Below are positions 31,107-41,276 of a stretch of 64,000 nucleotides of DNA, piece by piece. A program made the position numbers and the translations under genes. Every line of letters starts with the position of its first letter. Position 1 is the first letter of the stretch. Source of the DNA: Diplonema japonicum (taxonomy: Eukaryota > Euglenozoa > Diplonemea > Diplonemida > Diplonemidae); NCBI GenBank assembly GCA_964019335.1, contig OZ025724.1, positions 1 to 64,000 on the forward strand, in the 5' to 3' direction. The notes under the pieces are model-generated. The model searched no databases. It was given only the letters and a program-made list of their open reading frames with translations, and was not told the DNA's origin.

Positions 31107-31880
31107 AATGCGCAAGTGACATGTGGTTCTTCAATAAGAAAGTGTAGAGAGCAAAAAAAAGAAAGAAGAAAAATTCTTTATGACTATATGTCTTTGTTGT
31201 TCGCACGAGCAAAAAAGGTTTTTTTAAAAAGCTTTGCGAAAGTTTTTTGCTCGGCACAAGTTGCATATAGTTATAAAATCATTTTTTGAAAGATAAATAT
31301 TTGTAACAAAAAAAAATCGGAAAATGGAAGGGGGGAAAAAAGGAAAAAGGAGAATGATGAAAAGCCAGCCCCACCTCCCGTGGGGGCGGGTCCTTTTTAA
31401 GGGCTTCAATTCTTATGAAACAGAGTTGACTTTGTTGTGGGGAGGAGGGGGGGGGTGTCTTTAGTTGCTTCTAAACAAACGTATGTGCGGTACCCCTTGA
31501 TCGAGCAAAAAAAGAAAAAAGCGAGAAAAGGCAGAGAAGAAAACAACAACAACGACGACTGGGTAAAAAAGAAATATGTATAAAAATAAAAATGAGTTAA
31601 AGAGACGCCCCTCCCCTCCCTTGTTCTCATCTTCCCCCAACCAAAAAGAAAAACAAAAAACTCGTTCTATTCTTGCGGTACGCGTGTCACCATTCCGCGG
31701 TTGCGTCCTGGTGCCGGCCGTCGGGGGTTTGCCCTTCAGTCATAGATTTTTCATCTTGCTCTAAGAACATTGGGGAAAAAAAAAAAAAAAAAAAAAAAAA
31801 GCCTATTGAGATAATCTTAACCATAGCCACCTAGACCCGGCCAAAAGGTCTTGCTGCCCACCTCTTTTAAAAAGAAATAA
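31047..31880. other. Gene-free spacer with RT family 2 3'-end stub
   Basis: No gene found. About 31593-31634 (GAGTTAAAGAGACGCCC... to CTTGTTCTCATCTTC) matches the terminal 40-50 bp of RT family 2 (14660-14704), a nearly total 5' truncation. About 31828-31860 holds the CCTAGACCCGGCCAAAaGGTCTTGCTGCCC repeat also at 44239. Confidence 0.6.
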
Positions 31881-32528
31881 TTAGTTTGCTACATCTATCT
31901 GTTTTTCGGTTCTATCGGCGGCAGTGGGCAGTGCCGGGGGAGGGGAGTACACAGGGGCACATGCCACACCATCACGCTCGGCCATAGCAGAAGGCACAGG
32001 CGGTGGGTGCCCTCCGTACTGCTCTTGTTCATAAGGCTGCTGGTGCTGAACATAAGGCTGCTGGTGCTGAACGTAAGGCTGCTGGTGCTGAACGTAAGGC
32101 TGCTGCAAAGGAGGAGCATATGGCCCTGGGAGCGGTGTGCCACCAGGAGGTGGGTAAGCTGCAACTGGGTACTGCGCGGCAACAGGCATGCCAGTGGTGA
32201 GCCCAGTCGATGCTACATACGTCGTGGTACTTGAAACGCGAGGTCTAAAGCACCCTGTCTGTGTGCAGCACATCACCCCCACAGTGATCGCAACGCAGCA
32301 CACACCCAGCAATACAAACAGTATGATCAGCCCCACTGCAATCGCTGCCTTGCACTCGCTGCTGCTCCCACACACATCGTTGACACAGCAGTCATGCGGG
32401 CAGTTGGAGGAGTGCACCAAGATGGTTCTGCTGTTGTCGTAATAACATATATCATTGTCGCCAGATGCAAGCTGGGCACAGGCCGCCAGGAACAGCATGC
32501 ACACACTGCTTAACGTGGTTCGTGTCAT
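31881..32528 (-). CDS. Cys-rich type I membrane protein with Gln/Tyr-rich repeat tail, family member 4
   Basis: 215 residues. Signal peptide about 1-23 (MTRTTLSSVCMLFLAACAQL), Cys module about 27-62 (ICYYDNSRT, NCPHDCC, SSECKAAI), a TM at about 63-88 and juxtamembrane CCTQTGCF. The Pro/Gln/Tyr-rich tail contains four near-identical 7-residue units (QHQQPYV) encoded by a 21-bp minisatellite (32031-32106). Pro-rich PPxx motifs could bind WW or SH3-type partners, but that is speculation. Closest to 30521. Confidence 0.8.
   Translation of the reverse strand: MTRTTLSSVCMLFLAACAQLASGDNDICYYDNSRTILVHSSNCPHDCCVNDVCGSSSECKAAIAVGLIILFVLLGVCCVAITVGVMCCTQTGCFRPRVSSTTTYVASTGLTTGMPVAAQYPVAAYPPPGGTPLPGPYAPPLQQPYVQHQQPYVQHQQPYVQHQQPYEQEQYGGHPPPVPSAMAERDGVACAPVYSPPPALPTAADRTEKQIDVAN
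32031..32106. repeat. 21-bp coding minisatellite (about 3.6 units)
   Basis: Unit resembling ATAAGGCTGCTGGTGCTGAAC, 21 bp and in frame, encodes the Gln/Tyr heptads of the 31881 protein. It keeps frame with copy-number change. Confidence 0.9.
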
Positions 32529-32574
32529 TTTCTCTGTGTGGGTGGTTCGAAGAAAGAAGAGAAGAAAATAAAAA

Positions 32575-33012
32575 AAATATATATATGAGTTAAAGGAAGT
32601 CTTTGTGAGATGCCCACGGTGGTCGTACCGGCCTCCTCCCCAGCTTGGGCTACTTTTTCCTTCTTTCCCTTGCCCATTGCTTCCCCAGCTCCTCTAGGTC
32701 GTACTTGGTCTTCGTTGATGCAAAGATTGCTCTTCTACTCCACCCGATCACCGCCTTCGTCCCTCCGATTGATCCCTAGCTCCCATGTGTTCCACACCTT
32801 CTTCATCACCGTGTGCAGTCTTCAGGCCTTCTGTCGCACCTCAGCCAACTCCCCTGGCTTCCCCTGAGGGACTTCTGGGTCACGTTTTCGAAGTCCAGCG
32901 CCAGCTCCACCGTCGACACTGCCGTGTACCTGTTCCCTCCATACCAGCGCAGCTGCTTGAGCCACTTCAGCACCGGCTTCGTGTACTCCTTCAAGATGTT
33001 GCCGGTCTGCAC
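32575..33012 (-). mobile_element. RT family 2 3'-terminal fragment
   Basis: The sense 3' end, CTTTAACTCATATATATAT then T-rich, matches 14650. Upstream pieces encode VLKWLKQLRWYGGNRYTAVSTVELALDFENVT, the segment before the basic tail, with frameshifts and an internal deletion. It is fused at 33012-33013 to a hAT fragment in the opposite orientation. Confidence 0.8.
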
Positions 33013-33206
33013 GTGTTCACAAGGCTCAGGACATCAATTAAACCTGAGAACTGAACTGTCTATTGGTGATAAGCACGGAGGGGGCAGATGTTCCGAGTGA
33101 AGACTTCATCAGTTGCGTCATAAGACGGTTTCATGATATGCCGACAAGCAGACGGCATGTGAACCTTACTGAGGCTGAGCTTCTGGAGGAGTGGCACAAA
33201 CGTTCA
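33013..33206 (+). mobile_element. hAT transposase C-terminal fragment, second copy
   Basis: Near-identical to 1627-1822, with one A missing (GAGAA versus GAGAAA) that shifts the frame, and the same final block EELEEWHKRS-like. Begins abruptly inside the transposase and is sandwiched between RT family 2 and family 1 tails. Confidence 0.8.
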
Positions 33207-33215
33207 GGAGAAAAA

Positions 33216-33310
33216 AACTCAAAGTACAGGACAAGCCCCCCCACTAGAGGGCCGCCCTTTGGGAGGGGGGTCTATCTGTTAATAGTCCCCTTCTGGAGCA
33301 TTGCTTTCAT
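33216..33310 (-). mobile_element. RT family 1 3'-end stub
   Basis: About 95 bp matching 21911-22005: ACTCAAAGTaCAGGACAAgCCCCC and the TCCCCTTCTGGAGCATTGCTTTC block. An extremely 5'-truncated insertion, the sense 3' end again facing T-rich DNA. Confidence 0.8.
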
Positions 33311-33333
33311 ACTTTTGGGCACCTACAAGGCAT

Positions 33334-33628
33334 TATTTTGCAGTTTTAAAAAAGGTGACCACGGTTTGGTACCTGGCCTGTTGTCTCCCCTGTAGTTTCT
33401 GAATTTTCTGAAACTTAGAATTTGACCATGGTTTGTTCCACCCTTTGAACGCGGCTTTTTTAGGACGCCGCTACCGCTTGAACAGCAGAGTACTGTCTTA
33501 CATGTTTTTCCGTGTTTTGCGCGACATTTCTGATGAATATCTATTATTTTCCCGAGGTTAGGATGGTTTGTTTTTGCAAATATTTCAGGTACCAAACCGT
33601 GGTCACTGTTTTCAAAAATACAGATAAA
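33334..33628. mobile_element. MITE-like element with 21-bp perfect inverted repeats
   Basis: 33355-33375 (GTGACCACGGTTTGGTACCTG) and 33586-33606 are perfect reverse complements 210 bp apart, with weaker similarity extending outward into T/A-rich ends (about 33334 and 33628). The interior has no ORF. No clear target duplication was found, so the boundaries are approximate. Confidence 0.65.
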
Positions 33629-33729
33629 GCGTTAACAAGTGCTCAGAAATGCTCTAATCCGGCGAATTTTGATTTTTTAGTTAATTTGGAGGGTATTGGG
33701 CGGTTTTTTTTTTTACCTTACTAAGAATG

Positions 33730-34450
33730 TTAACCACTAAAGGACCATGAGGACATATGTGTCCTTAAGAAAAATTATCTTTTCTATGTGACACTTTTTG
33801 TGCCACACAGCCCCTGGACTTTACTAAGACCCATTGTTCCGCGATTTCTTTTTTATTTGAAATACCCTTTTGCGCGAAGAACAAACACAAAAACCCGTCC
33901 CCAAGGTGGTTGCTTGGTGTCCTTTTGTACTTATTATTTGAGAGCAGCTTCTCAGGACCTTCAGAAGAGCTTCTTCCAACTCCAGCGCCACCTCAGATGA
34001 GGGTGGTGTGCGTTGGGGACAAATATCAACCGTATACCGGCCAAGAAATGACATGGGTACAGGGGTCCAGCAACATCGAGCAGCAACATGGATAGGCTAC
34101 AACTCTTCAGTTGTTTATCACAAACAGCTTGCTGAGGTCCATTATCAGCTGTTCAAAGGTGTATGCCACATCCAAGGGCACCACATTCGACGCAGACGTG
34201 GCACAACTGAACACCTGGATCGCCGTCTGGGTTCTGCCCGCCTTGATGGACGAAGTCTGCAGGGCGGGCGTCAAGGACTACTGGTCTACAAAGGAAGAGA
34301 TTGCAACGCCTTACATAGGCCGTGTCCTGGGCCGCGCCACATTTCTCCATATCTTCTTGTTGTGTCCACTTTGGCTCACAGGGCAACGGGACACTATCAA
34401 AAGTGGAGATGCTGCATTCCCGGACTCCCCCAGCTGGAAAGCTGCATACC
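33730..34450 (+). mobile_element. piggyBac-type element, left end only (relative of 13780-14551)
   Basis: TTAA (33730-33733) and the same 13-bp terminal sequence CCACTAAAGGACC (33734-33746), then about 700 bp homologous to the first copy, with extra interior sequence encoding VKDYWSTKEEIATPYI, a block typical of piggyBac transposase N-terminal domains. The right end is missing: at about 34450-34484 the sequence passes directly into an LRR pseudogene. Confidence 0.8.
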
Positions 34451-34483
34451 ACCCGGTCAAGGGCTGAGCATTGATTCGCTCCG

Positions 34484-35517
34484 GGAAAGAGTCCCCAACG
34501 GACTGAACATTCTGCAAGGGACTCAAATCCACAGAAGTCAATGAATAACAGTGAGGAAATCATCTCCGACAGTTGTGAGGTTCCGCAAGAAAGACAGATC
34601 CACAGTCGTCAGGGAGTTGAAGTCGTGGAGGAAAGAGTCCCCAACGGACTGAACATTCTGCAAGAGACTCAAGTCCACAGAAGTCAATGATTCACAGCGC
34701 CTGAGAAACTCATGTCCCACAGTTCCGAGGTTCTGGAGGAATCCCAGATCTAGTATCGTTAGGGATTTGCACTCGAAGAGGAAAGCGTCCCCAACGGAGC
34801 GAACATTCTTCCAAAGACTCAGATCAACAGTCTTTAGACGGTTGCAGCCGTAGAGAAAGGAGTCCCCAATGGACTGAACATTCTGCAAGTGACTCAAGTC
34901 CACAGACGTCAATGAATGACAGTGTCTGAGGAACTTATTTCCGACAGTTGTGAGGTTCCGGAAGGAACTAAGATGAACAGAAGTTAGGGATTTGCACTCG
35001 TGGAGAAAACGATGCCCAACAGACTGAACACCCTGCAAGGCCGACAGGTCCAAGGTGACGAGTGAGGAGCCAGACAAAAAGGAGTCCCCAATAGAGGTTG
35101 CACCGTCGCTCAGGGTCCACACCTTGAGGTGACGAAGCTTTGAGGGAAGCTTGCTTGTGAGTCTATCAAGACAGTCCAGACCAGTGACATCCACCGAAAG
35201 AAGAAACTCAGGATTCTCTTCGAGACGCATTCCAGCCTCCTCTTTCACACTCGGGAGGTCCACATGACTGACATCAAGTGTTTTGCAGAAAGCGCACAAG
35301 AGAACCCCATCCCCAGCTGCTGTATCTCCTGCTCCCCACTGCCAGATGTCTCATTATCCAAGACCACCCCTTCGAAGCGCAAGAGGAACTTCCCCACATC
35401 CACTGCAGAAGCCTCAGCCGCCTTCCTGTACAGGTCCTTCACCCTGTCAAGCCCAGACAGCTCCACCTCGTGCACCACATCCTCGTCGACAGTCCTGATC
35501 AACACTGCGAGGCTCAT
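34484..35517 (-). pseudogene. Ubiquitin-like/LRR gene, copy 2, broken
   Basis: Starts like the intact copies (ATG 35517, MSLAVLIRTVDEDVV) but has a 13-bp deletion after the QLGMG segment (near 35301). This shifts the frame, and the LRR part continues in another frame from 35299 to 34538. About nine repeats remain. A further break near 34545 (an in-frame TGTTATTC end) and replacement of the C-terminus by a piggyBac fragment remove the CaaX end. Rearranged, non-functional copy. Confidence 0.85.
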
Positions 35518-36861
35518 GTATTATTGTGAAATACCTTTGTCAATTCATAGGACTTAAAGATGTACAGTAAGAAGGAAGATATCTCGCTAAAAGAAGAGAA
35601 GAAGTACACTATGATAGGACCTCTGAACACTTGCTTATCATATTTATATACTGGCTGCAAAAAAAAAAAGGGGGGAACCCCCCGGAAGATCTCCCTGCAT
35701 AAGGCTCAGGGGTGGAAAAGAAAATATGGGAGCAGAAGAAAAAAAAGAGAAAAAGAAACTGGATGAGGGCGAGAGTTTGGAAGGCCCCTTCTTGGGGAGA
35801 AAAGGAGGCACAGTAAAGAAAGAAAACAGGGGGGGTAGAAAAGTAGGGGAGAAATGAATCCGCCCATTCTTCTGCTGTAATAATAATGGCATTACGCCTC
35901 TTGTATCCCTTGTATCACGACCCGGCACCCTTCCTGCCTAGGTCCTTTGTAGAGGAAGGAAAAAAGAAATCGCAATGGAAAAAAAAAAAAAAAAAAAAAA
36001 AACGGGAAAAAAAAGCCAATAAAAAAAAAGATATTGTTTCTTTCTTTTCTTATTTTTTGTTTTTCTTTTTTGGGTGAAGTGCGAACTTTGACCGCCAGGT
36101 TTTTAAAAATGCTCAAAATCCACCTCTAACCAAAACGCTCAAGCAAGCCCCCAGCTTTTTAAATGTCCAAACCCCCATGGGGGGGAACGGTTGAAGCTTT
36201 ACAAAATTACGATCAGGCCCCCTCTTGTTTCATGTATGCTCAGCAACCAGTCCCCGCGGAATCTTTTGGGTTTTCATTTTTCCTTCTTTTCTTTTTAAAA
36301 ATTCGTAATCGCAAAACAACACCAGGGACCTGTCTCTCCTTTCTGCACCGCCCACAGGCAGCAAGGACCGTCTACTCGGCAGTGTCCAACATTCTTTAAC
36401 GAAATTAAATACATGGGCCTAAGGCATTCCTTAAACTAAGGGGTTGATTTTTGAGCACCTCTCCCAAAAAACCTAGGGGTCAAAGTTTTGCCGTTTTCTC
36501 TTTTTTTTTCTTTTTTTTTCTCTTCTTCTTCTTCTTTTTTTAATACAAAAACTTACTACAACTAAATTAAAATACTTGCCATTTCTCTTTTTTTTGGCGC
36601 AATTTCTTCCACTTCGTTTGCCCTTTTGTGGCATTATTTTAAGAATCTGAGGGGTCTAAAATCCGAAAGTGGCAATGAGGAAATACTCGACACCTGAAGG
36701 GGGGGCCGACAAGTACCAGAAACTCACCGATATCTGCCAGAGAGGTGTGAAACGCAAACTTTTTCCGGTTTTTTTTTTTTTTTTTTTTTTTTTTAGCCTG
36801 TGGGCTTAGCGGTTAAAAAAAAAAAAAAAATTAAAAAAGAAATACTACCATGTGTTTTATT
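35518..36861. other. Gene-free spacer
   Basis: No supportable gene. Homopolymers dominate, including a 26-bp T run near 36769-36794. A few non-repetitive stretches (about 36100-36400) show no conserved coding pattern. Confidence 0.6.
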
Positions 36862-37392
36862 TTAGACCTTGTGTGGAGGTGGAGGATATCCCCCAAACTG
36901 CTCTTGAGGATAATGATGCTGTTGTGGTGGGGGGTACGCATAGTTGCTATTGTCGTAGCTGGTGCCAGTGTCGGCTGGGTATAGGCTAGCCTGCGGGTTG
37001 TAGGGGTAACCTTGTTGGGGTTGCACCCCTGGGTACCCATAGCTGTCTCCTGCCGGGGGAGCGGAGCTCTGCTTTGATGGTTTTGACGCGAAACAGCCCT
37101 TTTTCTGCCAAAACATAAAGCCTATAATGATGCATATGCAACAACAGAGCACAATGCAGCCTACGATCACCAAGCCTATGATCAAGGCAGTCCTGCACTC
37201 GTCGCTGCTTCCGCAGTCCCCACTCACACAGCAGTTGTGCGGGCAGTCAGACGTCCGCACATTTATCCTCCGTTCTTCATCATAGCAGTAATCGTCGTCG
37301 CTGCTCCCTCTGGATTTCGATTTGAATGTTTTCTTCCCATCGACGACAGCACACAAGAGCAGTGCTGCCAGACACAATAACTTACGAGTCAT
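36862..37392 (-). CDS. Cys-rich type I membrane protein, family member 5
   Basis: 176 residues. Signal peptide about 1-19 (MTRKLLCLAALLLCAVVDG), Cys module about 35-68 (YCYDEERRI, DCPHNCCVSGDC, SDECRTALI), and a TM at about 69-95 unusually rich in Cys and Ile (VLCCCICIIIGFMF). Juxtamembrane Lys/Cys is followed by a Pro/Tyr/Gln-rich tail ending GGYPPPPHKV. More diverged than the 30521/31881 pair but with identical Cys spacing. Confidence 0.8.
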   Translation of the reverse strand: MTRKLLCLAALLLCAVVDGKKTFKSKSRGSSDDDYCYDEERRINVRTSDCPHNCCVSGDCGSSDECRTALIIGLVIVGCIVLCCCICIIIGFMFWQKKGCFASKPSKQSSAPPAGDSYGYPGVQPQQGYPYNPQASLYPADTGTSYDNSNYAYPPPQQHHYPQEQFGGYPPPPHKV

Positions 37393-37523
37393 TTTTTTTC
37401 TTTTTTTTTTTTTAAAGAGTGTATTTTTTTTTTTTTCTTATTCGGTTTCTTTTTCTCTTTGAAAAAAAAAAAAAAAAGAATGGAATATGGAACCCGTCTT
37501 TGCCTTCCTTACTCGCATTTTTT

Positions 37524-38921
37524 TTAGCCAGAGATCTTTCCAACAGTTCGAACCGTATGTAGCCCACCTACTGTGGAAATGAAAAGCGAAGTCACCGTTC
37601 CATGGTTTGCCTGGAACCACACCGTGTGTCCTGATCCGCTTTGACCGCTGTAAATGGGGGACGCAGCTTGAGGTGTGATCCAGGTGTCCTCTGGGGGGTG
37701 CGGGAAGTCAGGCTCCGAGCGATGACGAAGCTCTATTGAGATAAAACCGCCTTGCTCAAAAAGAAGACCTCCCTCTTCTGTCCAGGAAATGGTATACCTG
37801 TACAAAGCACCCTCGTTAGCGAACTCCCACGTCCCTGTCAAGTCTGTAGGGGGTTCTTGTCCCTGCAAGAGAACACGCCTGCCTATGGTACGCGAAGCGG
37901 TGTCCATCTCGACAAACAATGACTGCAAGCTTCCTGCTTCATCATATTCGAACCAAATCGACTGCCCTCGTTCATTGCAACCGCCTACTACAGGAAAACT
38001 TGGACCGGGGTTGCCGGGTAGATCAACGGACCCAGCCTCCCCGTCTGCACGAAGGGGTATCCGTAGCTGCCGTTCTTCATATAGTAGTCCTTCGTGTGTT
38101 CTTGTGATGGAGTATCGGTGAGGCTTCAGCTCTAAAGAGTACACCCACGTTCCTGTGAGGCCTGCGTCTTCTTCACGCGATTCGATTCGTTCCCCGACGG
38201 TCTTCGTGATGATGTTGTTCCACATGAAGAGCGATTTCAATTTGTCGTTGTTGGGGCACAGTGTGAACCAAATGTACTGACCCATGCTTCCGCCGCCATA
38301 CATTGGATTGCTGACATCGCGGTCTAAAGGAGCTGATGGGAAGCAGCTGTCACCAGACTCGTAAAGAACTATCTCCAAAATTCCCTGTTTGAACAGAATG
38401 GTACTGTCAGAAGTGTTTTTGCTGATGGTGTAGTGAACCTTCGAGTGGGGGTTGAGGTCGTACACCCATGTGCCGAAGATGGGCTTTGAGAGGACCTTGG
38501 TTCCGATAAATCTGGTTTCATACATATCGCCTTTAAGAAGGCTTCGGAGTTGCTTATTCGAGTCGTTAGAAAACCATATTGATAATTTTGCCTTGTCGAG
38601 ATGGCCACCTAGGAGCGGGGCCGTCATCCAAGGGTCGTTGTTTAAACTCGGAAACGTATCATCTTGGCATCCGTGCAGTGGGATAACTATGTGGCCGTTT
38701 TCGTAAACTAGCTTCCCTCCTGTTTTCTTGATGGTGTATGTGTTCGGGCTGCCCATATGGGTATATTCCCAGGTCCCTAGGGCATCGGTGATGTCTTGCT
38801 CTTCTACCTCTTGTTTTATATCTATTAATTCTTCCTTAATGTTTGAAGAAATCTGATCAACGATCTCCCTGTGAGGTATCAGGCCACCTAGTGTGCCTAC
38901 TGTATTTCTTATCGTGTCCAT
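37524..38921 (-). CDS. Protein with four tandem ~100-residue repeats (beta-rich), unidentified family
   Basis: 465 residues, no signal peptide or TM. Four repeats start near residues 49, 148, 254 and 362, each opening GTWEY/GTWVY. They continue with a YTI(K/S/T)-x-T block, a LxYExGxxxIPL-like strand, a 'FP...PI.GG' turn, SIWF/TVWF, and an SLF(V/M/I) end with a following T(V/I)G. The alternating hydrophobic pattern suggests a beta-sandwich or lipocalin-like fold. Probably cytosolic. Family not recognised. Confidence 0.75.
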   Translation of the reverse strand: MDTIRNTVGTLGGLIPHREIVDQISSNIKEELIDIKQEVEEQDITDALGTWEYTHMGSPNTYTIKKTGGKLVYENGHIVIPLHGCQDDTFPSLNNDPWMTAPLLGGHLDKAKLSIWFSNDSNKQLRSLLKGDMYETRFIGTKVLSKPIFGTWVYDLNPHSKVHYTISKNTSDSTILFKQGILEIVLYESGDSCFPSAPLDRDVSNPMYGGGSMGQYIWFTLCPNNDKLKSLFMWNNIITKTVGERIESREEDAGLTGTWVYSLELKPHRYSITRTHEGLLYEERQLRIPLRADGEAGSVDLPGNPGPSFPVVGGCNERGQSIWFEYDEAGSLQSLFVEMDTASRTIGRRVLLQGQEPPTDLTGTWEFANEGALYRYTISWTEEGGLLFEQGGFISIELRHRSEPDFPHPPEDTWITPQAASPIYSGQSGSGHTVWFQANHGTVTSLFISTVGGLHTVRTVGKISG

Positions 38922-39418
38922 GTTTTTTGTTTAGCTGATATGTAGTAGTAAAAATGGGAAAAAAAAAAAAAAAAAAAAAAACGTTATGGAAAAAAAAAGA
39001 GACAATGGACCGTGCAGTCTAAGAGAGAGCGTTTGTAGAGGAAGAGGTACAATAAAAAAAACTTTTAAAAAAAAAAAAGGACGAAATATTTGTATTTTGT
39101 TTTCTTCGTGAACCCCTTTTTTTCTTTTTTCTTATTGAGAAGACTTTTATGAGATATCTTTTTTAAGAAGAGAGTTTTAAGAGGGGAGGGAAAAAAAAAA
39201 AAAACAAAAAAAAAAAAGGAAAAGGATAAGAAGTTTCGAAACTCGTCGTTTTGGTTATTCGCTCGGGAAAAAAAAAAAAAAAAAAAAAAAAAAAAGTGAA
39301 TTTCTTTTTTTTTGTTTCGAATAAAAGAAGAAGAAAAAAAGAAGAACACGTTAGAAAAAAGAAGAAAAAAAAAAAAAAAAACAAAGAAAAAAACATTCTT
39401 ATCCCTCCTTTTTTCCAC

Positions 39419-39456
<38 letters not shown>

Positions 39457-39578
39457 GTTTCTCTTCCCCCTCCTAAGTTTTCTTTTTTTTTTTTTTAAAA
39501 AGAACAAATTCTCAAAAAAAGAAATCCCGTCTCTTCCTGTATATAATAATCACATCACGATCAAAAAAAAAAAAAAAA
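38922..39578. other. Homopolymer-rich spacer
   Basis: Mostly A/T runs (for example 34 A at 39421-39454). Every apparent ORF is poly-Phe or poly-Lys. It contains the 5' leader of the repeat protein (sense-strand T/A tracts) and the 3' UTR of the sulfatase. Confidence 0.7.
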
Positions 39579-41276
39579 TCACTGGCAAGTCGGCCCATGA
39601 CAGTGGTACCACTTGAACGTAAGCTCTGTGAGCATTTGCACCAGCCCGGGGTCAGAAGCTGCAGTAGCATTATATATATTATGCAACTCGAAGGGATCAG
39701 CACGCAAGTTAAACAGCTCATACATATAAGGCTTCGTGAAGTTGGTCTGCTTGCCATACGGGTCGTACATCGCAAATTTATAATCACCCTCTTCACCCTT
39801 GTATGTAACTCCAATGTAAGTGTTGCTCCAATCGTCCAAAGGATGGCGCGTCCCAACCTCCCAAGGCCCTTGATTGTAGTATTCGTGAAATGTTGAATTT
39901 CTCACGAACGGGGCCGCGGTCTGCAAATGCAGCAAAACAGACCCTGGGAGAACATTCTTTTCTGCGGAACTAATAAGCATTGGCACCATAGACCTCCCAT
40001 CCATGTAGGAAGGAGTCGGTATCCCAGCGAGACCGAGAATTGTGGGTGCGAGATCGACCTGCGTACCCATTGTACTAAACGTGCTGTTTTGTTGAATACC
40101 AGGACCGGCGAAAAGCATAGGAATCTTCAAAGAATGCTCGTATAATAAAAACTTGTTTGATGGGAGCATGTGATGGCCGAGGTTGTACCCGTGATCGGAG
40201 GTGACTAAAATGTAAGTGTTGTTCATCAGCTGAAGGTCCTCCAGCGTCTTTACAATCTGCGCGTAAGAGTCATCGACAGACAGTAGTGTTTTACACCTTT
40301 TCTGCGCCAGGCCGTCGATCTGATCGACATCATTCCCGTTGAAGTAAGGTTGGCATGAAACCAGTTCATGAAAATCAGTGGAGTTCCACCACATCACCGG
40401 CCCCTCTGGTGGACCTGCAGAACACGTTGTTCTGACAGGCCCGCTGTAGTTCCAATTAGGTATCCTAGGAGCAATGATCCCATCGCATTTGTTCCCAGTT
40501 TGGTACCACGGTGCAGGCGTGGCGGGGGAGTGCGGGGCATGGGGTGCGAAATATATGAAAAACGGTCTTTTTTCGGGTTGGGATGAAACTTCGTGGATCC
40601 ACTGGACAGTCATGTTTCCTATTGTAGAGGTGGTGTAGCCGTCACCTTTTCCGGACCAGATTCCTCCTGGAAATGTTTTTGTCTGGCATTTCGATGAGTT
40701 CCACGGCCAGTCGCAGCCTGCGGCTTTATTGTCGTAGAAAGTTGTGTTTAGGTATCCAACACCTTCAAACCAGCGGTCGAATACCCCGGCTTGGTGGGGG
40801 TTTGCGTCGGGGTCGGAGTTGTACCCACCTTCTGTGTTTATACCGCAGCCGCCGTTCATGCATTTTCCGAATAAAGCGGTGGTGTAGCCTTTTTCCTCGC
40901 GGAGCGTTTTTGCGAAGAAATACGGCCAGACCTTTCCGCCGAGGTCGATTTGATTCACAGCGCCGGAAGAAACCTTTGGTGAAGGGGTTTTCTCTTTGCT
41001 TGCGATGGTGTGGAGATATCTGCCACTTTGAAGTTGCCCCCTAGAGGGACCGCATATTGGAGTGTGGATTCTCCATTCACTTGCGATGGCTCCTTTGTGC
41101 TGAACAGCTTGCTTTGTCTGCTGCATGTTATCCCAGCCTCCAATAACCTCGTCTTGATCGTCCGTAAGCATCAAAACAATATTCGGGCAATCTTTGCAGA
41201 CATTTCCGGGCTGAGGTGGCCCGCTTTCTGCTGATGTATATGCTAGTATAGTTACTGTGATGAATATGGACCGCAT
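39579..41276 (-). CDS. Secreted/lysosomal sulfatase (N-acetylglucosamine-6-sulfatase-like)
   Basis: 565 residues. Signal peptide about 1-16. PNIVLMLTDDQDEV supplies metal-binding Asp39/Asp40, and ICGPSRGQLQSGRYLH holds the CxPSR signature with Cys75 as the predicted formylglycine residue. VTSDHGYNLGHH supplies later Asp/His ligands. Length and the LTDDQDEV/GRY pattern are closest to GNS-type sulfatases. Several N-glycosylation sequons. It hydrolyses sulfate esters in digestive vacuoles or outside the cell, and needs a formylglycine-generating enzyme. Sense-strand leader: a T16-17 tract, then CAAACAAAG before an A-rich run and the ATG. Confidence 0.9.
   Translation of the reverse strand: MRSIFITVTILAYTSAESGPPQPGNVCKDCPNIVLMLTDDQDEVIGGWDNMQQTKQAVQHKGAIASEWRIHTPICGPSRGQLQSGRYLHTIASKEKTPSPKVSSGAVNQIDLGGKVWPYFFAKTLREEKGYTTALFGKCMNGGCGINTEGGYNSDPDANPHQAGVFDRWFEGVGYLNTTFYDNKAAGCDWPWNSSKCQTKTFPGGIWSGKGDGYTTSTIGNMTVQWIHEVSSQPEKRPFFIYFAPHAPHSPATPAPWYQTGNKCDGIIAPRIPNWNYSGPVRTTCSAGPPEGPVMWWNSTDFHELVSCQPYFNGNDVDQIDGLAQKRCKTLLSVDDSYAQIVKTLEDLQLMNNTYILVTSDHGYNLGHHMLPSNKFLLYEHSLKIPMLFAGPGIQQNSTFSTMGTQVDLAPTILGLAGIPTPSYMDGRSMVPMLISSAEKNVLPGSVLLHLQTAAPFVRNSTFHEYYNQGPWEVGTRHPLDDWSNTYIGVTYKGEEGDYKFAMYDPYGKQTNFTKPYMYELFNLRADPFELHNIYNATAASDPGLVQMLTELTFKWYHCHGPTCQ

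Noticed and set aside
39065-39616. ORFs made of poly-Phe or poly-Lys
   Set aside because: They are translations of A/T homopolymers on either strand, with no conserved block; the same holds for most short ORFs in 200-1400, 2600-5300, 30200-31100 and 61100-61730.
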